From the NCBI RefSeq assembly GCF_045999315.1, contig NZ_CP174607.1, positions 3,658,001 through 3,722,000 on the forward strand: a DNA stretch of 64,000 nucleotides, read 5' to 3'. How positions within the stretch are numbered: position 1 is the stretch's first letter; every line of letters starts with the position of its first letter. This DNA is from Peredibacter sp045999315 (GTDB lineage: Bacteria > Bdellovibrionota > Bacteriovoracia > Bacteriovoracales > Bacteriovoracaceae). Positions 26,662-34,461 of this stretch are shown here, one piece after another. Both the position numbers and the translations under genes were made by a program. The notes beneath the pieces are model-generated. The model was not told the origin of the DNA, ran no database searches, and saw nothing but the letters and a program-made list of their open reading frames with translations.

Positions 26662-28021
26662 AAAAGACCTCCAGAAGATCATGAATAATGAACGCGGTAT
26701 CGCGCTCATGATGATTCTTACTGCCATCATCATTCTCATGGCGATCTATGGTGAATTTACTTTCGAGTCAAAAATCAGCCGTATTAAGGCCACCAATATT
26801 CTTGACCGCTCTCAGGCAAAACTTCTGGCCGAATCCGGTCTTCAATTAGCGATGACCCGTCTTCGCCTTTATAAAGAGGCCTATAATTACGTTCAAGGTA
26901 ATCAAAACGCCAAACAAGCTGTTTCTTCGCAGCTTCTGAACCAACTTTGGGAAGTTCCTTTCATCTACCCTATTCCAGTGGGGGGAAATGCCACCCGTGC
27001 CTTTAAAGACACCGTAGAAAAATTTGAGTTTGAGTCTCTTCTTGATGGCCAGATGAAAGTATCCATTCAGAACATCTCAAACCGTTTGAATCTCAACATG
27101 CTTCGAATTGATATGACGAAGTTTAATCCAGACCAGAGCGTGGACGATGGCCAGGATGAAAACTCGACCCTTAATATGAATGAAGGTGCGATCCTGACAG
27201 ACGTGTCTGTGGACCAGTCTCTTTTCTTTCTTTTAAAACGCCTGGTAGATGATAAAAAAGAAAAAGATGAGGCGTTTGCTGATCGCTACGGCTCGATTAA
27301 TTACCAGGAACTTCTGACAAACCTTAAATACTACATGTCAGACTACCAGAGTATGAACCAGGATCCACTGGTAGGTGAAGCAGAATCCAATTTCCAGCAG
27401 ATCCCTCTTGCTCCGAAGTACGGCCCCTTAAGTTCGGCCAGCGAGCTTTATACGATTCCAGGTTGGAACGATGAATTGATTGAACTTATTCATAACGAGT
27501 TCAGCGTTTATCCTTCAACTCAAATTGATTTCAATAAACTCACAACGAATATGTTCAAGATTCTCATTCCTCAGGCGACTGATGATGACATCAAGGAATT
27601 TTTCATCTGGAGAGATGATCCGGAACAACCTCGTTTCTTAAACTCACTGGAAGACTTTAAAAAATACATCGTTCAAGACAAGCACCTGATGAACGAGACC
27701 GATTTTGATAACCGTATGAAGCTTTTCCAGCAAAAAGGTATTAGCTTCGGATCAAACCCTAACCTTTTTAAAATCGTTTCTGAAGGCTCTTACAACCGCT
27801 CAAATTACACTTTGGTGGCCTACGTGGTCCTTCCAAAAAACTCTGTGGGTCAGGCCACTGCTGGAACTACAGGGAGCACAGGCACGACTACTGGCACTAC
27901 CACAGGCGGCTCTACAACCGGCACCACAACCGGTGGTTCAACCACAGGCGGAACTACTGCGGGCGCGAATCAAAACGCTCAACTACTCGAGCCGCGTATC
28001 ATAGAAATCCAAATCAATTAA
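26651..28021 (+). CDS. gspK: Minor pseudopilin K (tip protein) with Thr/Gly-rich tail
   Basis: A 456-residue protein with prepilin-like N-terminus ERG/IALMMILTAIIILM. It lacks Glu at position 5, as is normal for GspK, which caps the pseudopilus. The large globular domain with a SAM-like helical part (SSASELYTIPGWNDELIELI) fits GspK. Near the C-terminus lies a stretch of about 38 residues made almost only of Thr and Gly, which the family does not need. The ATG at 26651 is chosen for its GGAG six bases upstream; ATG 26648 and GTG 26639 are alternatives. It overlaps gspJ by 11 bases. Confidence 0.9.
   Translation: MGFKKDLQKIMNNERGIALMMILTAIIILMAIYGEFTFESKISRIKATNILDRSQAKLLAESGLQLAMTRLRLYKEAYNYVQGNQNAKQAVSSQLLNQLWEVPFIYPIPVGGNATRAFKDTVEKFEFESLLDGQMKVSIQNISNRLNLNMLRIDMTKFNPDQSVDDGQDENSTLNMNEGAILTDVSVDQSLFFLLKRLVDDKKEKDEAFADRYGSINYQELLTNLKYYMSDYQSMNQDPLVGEAESNFQQIPLAPKYGPLSSASELYTIPGWNDELIELIHNEFSVYPSTQIDFNKLTTNMFKILIPQATDDDIKEFFIWRDDPEQPRFLNSLEDFKKYIVQDKHLMNETDFDNRMKLFQQKGISFGSNPNLFKIVSEGSYNRSNYTLVAYVVLPKNSVGQATAGTTGSTGTTTGTTTGGSTTGTTTGGSTTGGTTAGANQNAQLLEPRIIEIQIN
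27855..27965 (+). repeat. Thr/Gly-coding low-complexity repeat inside gspK
   Basis: Imperfect 9-15 base units of the form ACT-ACC-GGC / TCT-ACA-ACC-GGC encode TTG, TTTGG and GGSTTG blocks. Codons for Thr and Gly vary between units, so the peptide repeat is kept while the DNA diverges. It forms a flexible linker shortly before the GspK C-terminus. Confidence 0.8.
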
Positions 28022-28068
28022 TCAGTAATTACTAGGCTTTATTTCAAGTCTCTGGTTAAAATAATACT

Positions 28069-29658
28069 ATGCATGTATTAGCCATTGATATCGGATCCTA
28101 CAGTGTAAAGTATGTTTCCTCTTTCGTTGATAAAAGGAAGATCAATCACGTCGACATGAGTGAAATCATTGTTCGTGATTTTCTTGCTGATCATAGCGAA
28201 TTAACAGTTGAAGAGGCCCAGGCGCAGATCGTTCAGGAAATCATTGATTCTGTTGCTCGCCCTGATACCAAGATCATTTATCCGGCCAATCACGAAATGA
28301 TGACGACGCGTTTTCTTACTCTTCCCGTAAAGAGCAAGAAAAAAGCGGAACTCATGCTCCCTTTCCAGCTTGAAGAAGATATTCCCTATGCGCTTAGTGA
28401 AATTCACTACGCTTACCGGATGGAGGCCCAGAAAACTCAATTCACGGCCCTGGTAGAACTCGTTCGCGAAAATATTTTCGACCCTTACTATGAACTTCTT
28501 CGCGGTAAGAACATTCTTCCAAACGTTCTCACGACTGAATCTTCAAGCGTAGAAAACTATTTCAATCAAAACCCAATGGCCGGTCCGTTCTGTGTTCTCG
28601 ATATGGGACACAAAACAACCAAGGCCTACTTTTTCTACAACTCTCGTCTTCTAGCGACTCACGTGAGCTACGTCGGTGGTATTCATGTGAACGAGATGAT
28701 CGCTCAAACTTATAAGATCGATCCGGACGAGGCGATTTTCTATAAACACCAAAACGCTTTCCTTCTGACTTCTTCTCAGTACTCAGAAGTTGAGGCGACT
28801 CAAAGTGAATTCGCCCATTCGATGGAGCGCGTGTTCTCTCCTCTGGTTTCAGATTTCCTTCGTTGGAAAGTGGGCTTCAAAGTAAACTTTGGACTGGCCG
28901 TTCAGCACGTTTTCATTTGCGGTGGTACATCGAACATTAAAAACATCGCCAACTTCCTGACTGAAAAGTGGGACACGAAAGTGACTCTCCTTGAGAGCTT
29001 CGAGAAAGTTGAAGGCGAGAAAGTCGATCTTAATCCGAAGAACAAATCTAAATTTGCTCTCGTGAACATGATGGCCATCGGTTTCCGTAGAAAGAACCGA
29101 TTCATCAACCTTCTTACAGGTAAATTTGCTCAGGCCTCAACTTCAGAAGTTCCGCTCTACTCTTTCTCTTTTATTGGAGTGCGAGTGGCGGCAGCGGCCC
29201 TGATTCTTGCGGTCTCTCTTTTTGCTGAACGCTTCTTCATTGAACGCGACATCAAAGCGGTGAACACTAAGATCGCCAGTGTCATGAAAAACGATGAACT
29301 TATGATTAGTGGTCGTCTTCGTCGTTCCATTCAACAAAATCCTAAACCGGTCTACGATGCCCTCGTGAAAAAACAGCGTGGTGTTCGTCAGGAAATTTCA
29401 ACTCTTCAATCGGCGATTGAAATCCAGGCCCTTTCTCCTCTGGTTCAGGTGAGCCAGATCACCGCGAGTGCTCAGGGTGCGACAATGGTCGAGTTCAAAT
29501 CAACTGACGTGGGAGAAATCACTGCGGTCTTCACTTCTGAGACCTTGGATGAACTTAACAATCTTAAGGCGGCCTTCGAACGTTCGACTTTGAACGATCT
29601 AACGGCACAGATTGATCAGACCAAAATGCAACTAACCGTAACAGCTTCAGGTAACTAA
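28069..29658 (+). CDS. gspL: Type II secretion protein L (PilM-like cytoplasmic domain)
   Basis: A 529-residue bitopic protein. The N-terminal actin-like cytoplasmic domain (about 1-350) begins VLAIDIGSYSVKYVS and contains VLDMGHKTTKAYFF and FICGGTSNIKNI, so it keeps a PilM-type nucleotide-binding pattern. A membrane span (about 370-390) and a ferredoxin-like periplasmic region follow. GspL ties the ATPase GspE to the inner-membrane platform. It starts 47 bases after gspK, the widest gap in the operon. Confidence 0.88.
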   Translation: MHVLAIDIGSYSVKYVSSFVDKRKINHVDMSEIIVRDFLADHSELTVEEAQAQIVQEIIDSVARPDTKIIYPANHEMMTTRFLTLPVKSKKKAELMLPFQLEEDIPYALSEIHYAYRMEAQKTQFTALVELVRENIFDPYYELLRGKNILPNVLTTESSSVENYFNQNPMAGPFCVLDMGHKTTKAYFFYNSRLLATHVSYVGGIHVNEMIAQTYKIDPDEAIFYKHQNAFLLTSSQYSEVEATQSEFAHSMERVFSPLVSDFLRWKVGFKVNFGLAVQHVFICGGTSNIKNIANFLTEKWDTKVTLLESFEKVEGEKVDLNPKNKSKFALVNMMAIGFRRKNRFINLLTGKFAQASTSEVPLYSFSFIGVRVAAAALILAVSLFAERFFIERDIKAVNTKIASVMKNDELMISGRLRRSIQQNPKPVYDALVKKQRGVRQEISTLQSAIEIQALSPLVQVSQITASAQGATMVEFKSTDVGEITAVFTSETLDELNNLKAAFERSTLNDLTAQIDQTKMQLTVTASGN

Positions 29659-29659
29659 T

Positions 29660-30310
29660 ATGGTGGAAGACGTAAATAACTCGATTCCTTTGTTTAAAAA
29701 AATCGACCGCTCAGTTTTTGAGCGCATTGATAAATTTAAACTGACTCCTGGTTACAACAACCTTCAGGATTTTTATAACGGCCTTGAAGAAGAGCAACAG
29801 AAGCTTTTCAAAGCTGTTGTGATTCTTCTGATCTTCCTTCTTCCAACCATGATTCTGGGTCTTGTTTGGTGGCAAAACACCTCTCTTAAAGAAGATCTTG
29901 CCACTCGCCAGGCACTTATCACAAAAGCAAACGAGATCATTGGCCAAAACCAAGGTCTTCGCGAAATCTTCCCTTCTGTGCTTTCTCAAAATCCAATTGA
30001 TGGCCAGGACATGATGTCTTCTCGTATGTCTAACATGCTTTCGGCCGCGGGAATTGAGCTGTCTAAAATTCAGGTGAAAAATTACAATGGCGAAATGATT
30101 TCTTCTGTCGTCATGAAATCAGAAGCGGACTTTGCTTTCTCAAACATCACAACGGATGAACTCATGAATGTCTTCGTGAATATGATTCAACGTGAGAAGT
30201 TCCGCATTCAAAGTGTCGATATTAAACGCAACAATGACACTGGTCTCCTTCAGGGCCAGTTTCACGCAATTCACTTCAGTAACGCTCAGAACACCGAAGA
30301 GGAAGAATAA
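29660..30310 (+). CDS. gspM: Type II secretion protein M
   Basis: A 216-residue protein with one membrane span (about 51-71, VVILLIFLLPTMILGLVWW), a coiled stretch after it and a small periplasmic domain. Topology, size and place directly behind gspL identify it as GspM, the partner that stabilises GspL. Sequence conservation in this family is low, so the call leans on context. It overlaps gspN by one base. Confidence 0.8.
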   Translation: MVEDVNNSIPLFKKIDRSVFERIDKFKLTPGYNNLQDFYNGLEEEQQKLFKAVVILLIFLLPTMILGLVWWQNTSLKEDLATRQALITKANEIIGQNQGLREIFPSVLSQNPIDGQDMMSSRMSNMLSAAGIELSKIQVKNYNGEMISSVVMKSEADFAFSNITTDELMNVFVNMIQREKFRIQSVDIKRNNDTGLLQGQFHAIHFSNAQNTEEEE

Positions 30311-31230
30311 TGGCCGCTTCAGTAGAAATCAGCTCTCTGGATAACATCAATTATAAGAGCAAGATCAAGATCATCTTTTATATCCTGATTGTCTTTTTTC
30401 TTTTCGTCTTCGCCTTCATGAGCTACTACCCGATCGGCGATAAACTGAAAGTGTTTCTAAAAAGTAATTTGAAAGGCACTGGTTGTAACCCTGACTTCGA
30501 TGAAATTCGTATGGAATGGATCATGCCTAAACTTGTGATCTCTGACCTGAAACTTCCTGCGAGCTGCCTTGGCCGCACTGGTGACACTTTAGAGTTCAGC
30601 CACGTGACTCTTAACTATCAACTCATCAATTTCGCTCCGTTTGGTCTTCCTTTCCGTTTGGACACTGAACTTTACGGACAGCCCATCACGGTTTATTTCG
30701 TTCAGGGCCTGGGCCAGCGCATGATCCGTATGAAAGATCAGACCATTGCCCTCTCTCGTCTTCAACCACTTCTAGGCGGGAACTTTAAACTTGCAGGTAA
30801 CGTAACAGTGGATTTAAACCTCACTGTTGGTTCAAATAATCTGATGAAAGGTCTTTCTCTTATTGCTGAATCAAAGGACCTTCAGATTCCTTCTCAAAGT
30901 ATCCAAGGCTTCACGGCCCCAAATCTTAAAATCAACACTCTGAGAGTTGAAGCGAACTCTGAGGCCCCTCCTCGTATCAACGTGGACAAACTGATTTTGG
31001 GAGACGCAGATTCTCCGCTTCGTGCTAATTTCAAGGGCCGTATTGATCTTCAAGAAGGCGCCGTTGCCTTCTCTCCTATCAATCTTGCTGGTGAAGTGGC
31101 CTTCTCTGAAACTTTCAAGCAGCAGCTTCCTCTGATTGATATGATGTTTCAATCATTCACGCAAAAAGATGGCTTTTATCAAATCCGTTTAGGTGGTACA
31201 TTGGGGGCGCCAAAACCGTCAGCACCTTAA
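30310..31230 (+). CDS. gspN: Type II secretion protein N
   Basis: A 306-residue protein with one N-terminal membrane span (about 18-40) and a beta-rich periplasmic domain with alternating hydrophobic strands (for example LVISDLKLPASC). It matches the size and AsmA-like character of the GspN family that is found in only some type II operons. It is the last secretion gene; the prenyl synthase starts nine bases later. Confidence 0.8.
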   Translation: MAASVEISSLDNINYKSKIKIIFYILIVFFLFVFAFMSYYPIGDKLKVFLKSNLKGTGCNPDFDEIRMEWIMPKLVISDLKLPASCLGRTGDTLEFSHVTLNYQLINFAPFGLPFRLDTELYGQPITVYFVQGLGQRMIRMKDQTIALSRLQPLLGGNFKLAGNVTVDLNLTVGSNNLMKGLSLIAESKDLQIPSQSIQGFTAPNLKINTLRVEANSEAPPRINVDKLILGDADSPLRANFKGRIDLQEGAVAFSPINLAGEVAFSETFKQQLPLIDMMFQSFTQKDGFYQIRLGGTLGAPKPSAP

Positions 31231-31239
31231 GGATTTGCC

Positions 31240-32130
31240 ATGCTCATCGAGGCCATTCATAAAGCCTTAAATAAAACCACTTTTCACAAAGAACTTTTAG
31301 AAGTCATGGACTATGCAGTTTTCCCGGCCGGGAAACTTTTTCGTCCACGATTAGTGGAAGCACTTGCCCTGGATCTGAATCACGAATTAACTCAAGCTCA
31401 TTTGCATCTGGCGAGTGCTATCGAAATGCACCACGCTTATACCCTCGTTCACGACGATCTTCCGGCCATGGATAATGATCTCATGAGACGCGGAAAACCC
31501 TCTACTCACGCTCATTTTGGTGAATGGAAAGCAATTCTCGCAGGAGACGCTCTTCTGATCGCCTCTTTCGCCGAACTAATGGAAATGGATCATCCGCGTG
31601 CCCGTGAAATCCATAAGCTCATGACTTGGGCAACCGGAGCAAAAGGTCTCATCGAAGGACAATTCAGGGATCTCGCGGCCGATGGAAAAGTGAACATTCA
31701 AAATGTGATTCGTATTCATGAGCTCAAAACGGCGCGGCTGATTCAACTCGCGACTCTCGGTTCATATCTTCTCTCAGGAAAGATCAATCTCAGAGGGAAA
31801 ATTGAGTTCTTACGTTTAGGACGCGAAATCGGTGTGAGCTTCCAACTCTTAGATGATCTTTCGGATCTCACAGAAACAGAAGTTTCGGTGCACGAAAAAG
31901 CGATCAATCCATTCATCAGTAACGGTGAAAAAGCATTGAATGAACTTCGTCTCTCGCACATGCGTTTGACGGCGATTACTTTCAAGCATCGCCTTACTCA
32001 CATAGAAAAGATGCTTCAGAATTATTTCAAAGCGAATCAGGACAACTTACTTCGGAATTTTTCGATTATTGAGAAGAATTCTGGAGGAGATCAGCGTGCA
32101 CTTCGCGAGTGGCTTACCACTTTCGTTTAA
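31240..32130 (+). CDS. ispA: Polyprenyl (farnesyl/geranyl) diphosphate synthase
   Basis: A 296-residue trans-isoprenyl diphosphate synthase. It shows GKLFRPRL (Lys32, Arg35), the first aspartate-rich motif DDLPAMDND (Asp72, Asp73, Asp78) and the second motif DDLSD near residue 207. It condenses isopentenyl diphosphate with allylic diphosphates to give C10-C20 chains for quinones and carrier lipids. Size and motif spacing fit bacterial farnesyl diphosphate synthase; chain length is not certain. It has an AAGGA ribosome binding site and follows gspN by nine bases, so it is probably read from the secretion operon. Its end overlaps the convergent merR gene by 17 bases. Confidence 0.85.
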   Translation: MLIEAIHKALNKTTFHKELLEVMDYAVFPAGKLFRPRLVEALALDLNHELTQAHLHLASAIEMHHAYTLVHDDLPAMDNDLMRRGKPSTHAHFGEWKAILAGDALLIASFAELMEMDHPRAREIHKLMTWATGAKGLIEGQFRDLAADGKVNIQNVIRIHELKTARLIQLATLGSYLLSGKINLRGKIEFLRLGREIGVSFQLLDDLSDLTETEVSVHEKAINPFISNGEKALNELRLSHMRLTAITFKHRLTHIEKMLQNYFKANQDNLLRNFSIIEKNSGGDQRALREWLTTFV

Positions 32131-32476
32131 ATTTAATATCGCGAATAAGATCGAGAGATTTTAGAATCTGATTTTTGACGTCTTCAAGAGCGCCTGTATC
32201 TACTGAAGTGGCCGGAGCTCCTGTCACAACTTCCTCGGGCGCACTCTGCATTCTCACTTTCGCTTCTGGAATCGAAAGTTTTTCTTCAAACAAAAGCTTC
32301 TTGATACGAAGAATTGCTTCTACATCTTTTCGAGCATAAATCTTCTGCCCACCTTCAGAATCAATGGGAGCAATTTCAGGAAATTCGGTTTCCCAATACC
32401 TGATCACATAAGGCTTCACCCCGGTAATCGGGGTGAGCTCTTGAAATTTAAAATTGGATTTATTCGGAATCGACAT
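32114..32476 (-). CDS. MerR-family regulator
   Basis: A 120-residue protein with an N-terminal MerR helix-turn-helix (about 5-75: LTPITGVKPYVIRYWETEFP, then GQKIYARKDVEAILRIKKLL). A short tail with a dimerisation helix but no metal-binding cysteines follows. A MerR gene directly after the ihfA-type gene is a common arrangement in proteobacteria-like genomes, and this one follows 25 bases downstream, so the two are probably co-transcribed. The target is unknown. Confidence 0.88.
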   Translation of the reverse strand: MSIPNKSNFKFQELTPITGVKPYVIRYWETEFPEIAPIDSEGGQKIYARKDVEAILRIKKLLFEEKLSIPEAKVRMQSAPEEVVTGAPATSVDTGALEDVKNQILKSLDLIRDIKFKRKW

Positions 32477-32501
32477 GGAGAGAGGTTATCAATCAACAAG
32501 A

Positions 32502-32927
32502 CTATTCGTCATTGTCGTCATCGTCACCATCGTCGTAGACAGTGTCATCTTCATTATTAAGGAATGAGCTAAGTGCACGAGGCTTCGCTTCTTTAATTGG
32601 AAGAGCTGTGTTCTCTTTTCCATTCTCGTCCAGACGGTGAGCATAGCGCTCAGTGATGTCCTCTTTTAGGATTTGCGAAGGTTTGAAAGTTAGTACACGA
32701 CGTGCACTAATATTCATCGCAGTTCCGGTTTGAGGGTTACGACCGATACGAGTCGCCTTATCGCGAATAGAGAAATTTCCGAAACCAGAAATTTTAACTT
32801 TCTCGCCTTTTGCCAGAGTGTCTTTAATTACTTTAAAGACGAGATCTACTAATTCAGCAGCTTCTTTCTTCGAGAATCCTGCTTCTTTGTAGATACGCTC
32901 TACTATGTCTGCCTTAGTCATGCTCAT
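32502..32927 (-). CDS. ihfA: IHF/HU-family DNA-binding protein with acidic tail
   Basis: A 141-residue protein. Residues 1-95 are a complete HU/IHF fold (MTKADIVERIYKEAGFSKKEA, GEKVKISGFGNFSIRDK, and the DNA-intercalating arm tip GRNPQTG). Position beside the infC-rpmI-rplT cluster and a merR gene suggests the IHF alpha subunit. A C-terminal extension of about 45 residues, ending in an Asp/Glu run (DDGDDDDNDE), is not part of the normal family length of about 95-100 residues. The start at 32927 has GGGAG seven bases upstream. Confidence 0.85.
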   Translation of the reverse strand: MSMTKADIVERIYKEAGFSKKEAAELVDLVFKVIKDTLAKGEKVKISGFGNFSIRDKATRIGRNPQTGTAMNISARRVLTFKPSQILKEDITERYAHRLDENGKENTALPIKEAKPRALSSFLNNEDDTVYDDGDDDDNDE

Positions 32928-33088
32928 TGAAAATCTCCCATGAAGTTTCAAAAGCTTATCGCCAATTTTTTAGAATTATTAATAGGTTAGCAGTAAACAG
33001 GATTAGTTCAAGAGAAAAAAAATCCGTTTTCTTCGAAATTTCGATGATTTGGGGAGTATATAAATAGATTTCTTTGAAGGTTGGGACG

Positions 33089-33113
33089 AAAAAAAAGCCC
33101 CTTACGGGGCTTT
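33089..33113 (-). terminator. Rho-independent terminator after rplT
   Basis: On the minus strand the stem AAAGCCCC/GGGGCTTT (8 pairs, loop GTAA) runs into eight T residues. It lies 12 bases past the rplT stop and separates the ribosomal genes from the IHF-type gene. Confidence 0.9.
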
Positions 33114-33124
33114 CTCAATAAGAA

Positions 33125-33469
33125 TTACTTAGTTGCTTCGTAGATAGCTTTGAAAGCGTTGAAGTCATGAACTGCAAGCTCAGAAAGCATTTTACGGTTG
33201 ATCGTAATATCTTTCTTCTTAAGACCAGAGATGAACTGGCTGTAAGAAGTGCCAAGCATACGAGCTCCAGCATTGATACGAACGATCCAAAGTTTACGAA
33301 CATCTCTTTTAAGAAGACGACGACCGATGAAAGCGTAATGAAGAGCACGACGAACTGTCTCAGAAGCATGCTTATACTTCGTACGACGGTCGAAGTGGAA
33401 ACCCTTCGCTAGTTTAAGTACTTTGTTTCTACGTTGGCGGGCTTTAAAACCGCGTTTTACACGTGCCAT
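33125..33469 (-). CDS. rplT: Ribosomal protein L20
   Basis: A 114-residue basic protein matching L20 along its length (MARVKRGFKARQRRNKVLKL, then RRDVRKLW-like KRDVRKLWIVRINAGARMLG). It binds 23S rRNA and is needed early in large-subunit assembly; in several bacteria it also represses its own operon by binding mRNA. A GGAGAGCC ribosome binding site precedes the ATG. It is the last gene of infC-rpmI-rplT and is followed by a strong terminator. Confidence 0.98.
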   Translation of the reverse strand: MARVKRGFKARQRRNKVLKLAKGFHFDRRTKYKHASETVRRALHYAFIGRRLLKRDVRKLWIVRINAGARMLGTSYSQFISGLKKKDITINRKMLSELAVHDFNAFKAIYEATK

Positions 33470-33576
33470 GATGGCTCTCCTTCTTCGTTCATAGGGGGAC
33501 TAATTTGTCACTTAACCCTATTTCACTACTCTTGTTGGTTTATAAAATTCGCACCAGAGGTGCGATCAAAAATCGA

Positions 33577-33777
33577 CTAGACTAGGTATGGAATACAAGA
33601 AGCAGCGTTGTGGTAATCAGCAGGATTTACGTATCCTGGAGTACCTTTATCTTTCTTCGCTTTCTTCGACTTATTGATTAGTAAGTGACGAAGGTGAGCC
33701 TTCTTATACTTAATTTTACCAGTTGCTGTTACTTTGAAGCGCTTAGCAGCTGCGCGCTTAGTTTTCATCTTAGACAT
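33577..33777 (-). CDS. rpmI: Ribosomal protein L35
   Basis: A 66-residue basic protein with the L35 pattern KMKTKRAAAKRFKVTATGKIK and the central HLLINKSKKAKK. The start at 33777 is fixed by a TTGGGAG ribosome binding site that begins right after the T-run of an attenuator-like hairpin. The C-terminus ends CIPYLV. Confidence 0.97.
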   Translation of the reverse strand: MSKMKTKRAAAKRFKVTATGKIKYKKAHLRHLLINKSKKAKKDKGTPGYVNPADYHNAASCIPYLV

Positions 33778-33788
33778 ATATGTCTCCC

Positions 33789-33837
33789 AAAAAAAATGCA
33801 CCCTTAAAAGAGTGCATGAAGTTATCACGGGATAACT
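33789..33837 (-). promoter_or_regulatory. Attenuator-like double hairpin between infC and rpmI
   Basis: Minus strand, in order: a small hairpin (AGTTATC/GATAACT, 33820-33837), then a 9-10 pair stem with a four-base loop (33796-33817) ending in eight T residues (33789-33796), then the rpmI ribosome binding site. The second hairpin is a full intrinsic terminator placed inside the operon, so it should act as a partial terminator or a regulated attenuator. L20-dependent control of this operon is known in E. coli and Bacillus, but here it is inference. Confidence 0.65.
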
Positions 33838-33858
33838 CATATTTAAAGTGTTTTCGTA

Positions 33859-34386
33859 CTATTTTTTCTTGCCTGGGGCAACCATCGCAATTACTCGATT
33901 TCCCATCATTTTAGACGGAGCTTCGATCACAGCACCTTTTTCAAGGATTTGCTTCACGATTTCGTCAAATTTGGCCAAACCAATCTCTTTGTGGGCCATT
34001 TCACGTCCACGGAATTGCATTAAAAGCTTCACTTTATCACCATGTTCAAGGAACTTTTCGATGTGATTTAGTTTCACTTCCATATCGTGTTTTTCGATAT
34101 TTGGACGGAATTTGATCTCTTTGATCTCAATCACAACTTGCTTCTTCTTAGCTTCAGCAAGTTTCTTCTGGATCTGATATTTATACTTACCGTAATCCAT
34201 CATCTTTACGACTGGTGGAACAGCATTTGGAGAGATTTCGATTAGGTCCAAACCTTCAGAGTCGGCCATGATACGGGCCTGGGCCAAAGTAACAATTCCA
34301 TAGGCCTTACCATCATCACCAAGTAGACGAATCTCATGCGCACGAATTCTCTCATTCACACGTGGTTCTTGAACTTTCTCGCTTAT
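33859..34386 (-). CDS. infC: Translation initiation factor IF-3, AUA start
   Basis: A 175-residue IF-3 with complete N domain, linker (KKLAEAKKKQ) and C domain (EIKEIKFRPNIEKHD, VKLLMQFRGREM). It keeps the two ribosomal subunits apart and checks the start codon. The start is assigned to ATA at 34386-34384: TGGAGGTG lies six bases before it, and the residues that follow (SEKVQEPRVNERIR) match the conserved IF-3 N-terminus. A GTG start at 34359 would lose nine conserved residues and has no ribosome binding site. Rare AUU/AUC/AUA starts in infC let IF-3 repress its own translation. Confidence 0.95.
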   Translation of the reverse strand: MSEKVQEPRVNERIRAHEIRLLGDDGKAYGIVTLAQARIMADSEGLDLIEISPNAVPPVVKMMDYGKYKYQIQKKLAEAKKKQVVIEIKEIKFRPNIEKHDMEVKLNHIEKFLEHGDKVKLLMQFRGREMAHKEIGLAKFDEIVKQILEKGAVIEAPSKMMGNRVIAMVAPGKKK

Positions 34387-34428
34387 AACCCACCTCCAGA
34401 AGTGTTTAGGGTCTTGTAAATAAATGAA

Positions 34429-34457
34429 AAATTACAACGCTTAGAATAACCTGACAA
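34429..34457 (-). promoter_or_regulatory. Possible promoter of the infC operon
   Basis: Minus strand: TTGTCA (34452-34457) and TAATTT (34429-34434) separated by 17 bases, 43 bases or more before the infC start. The -35 matches 5 of 6 bases of the main sigma factor consensus, the -10 only 3 of 6. Confidence 0.3.
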
Positions 34458-34461
34458 GTTC

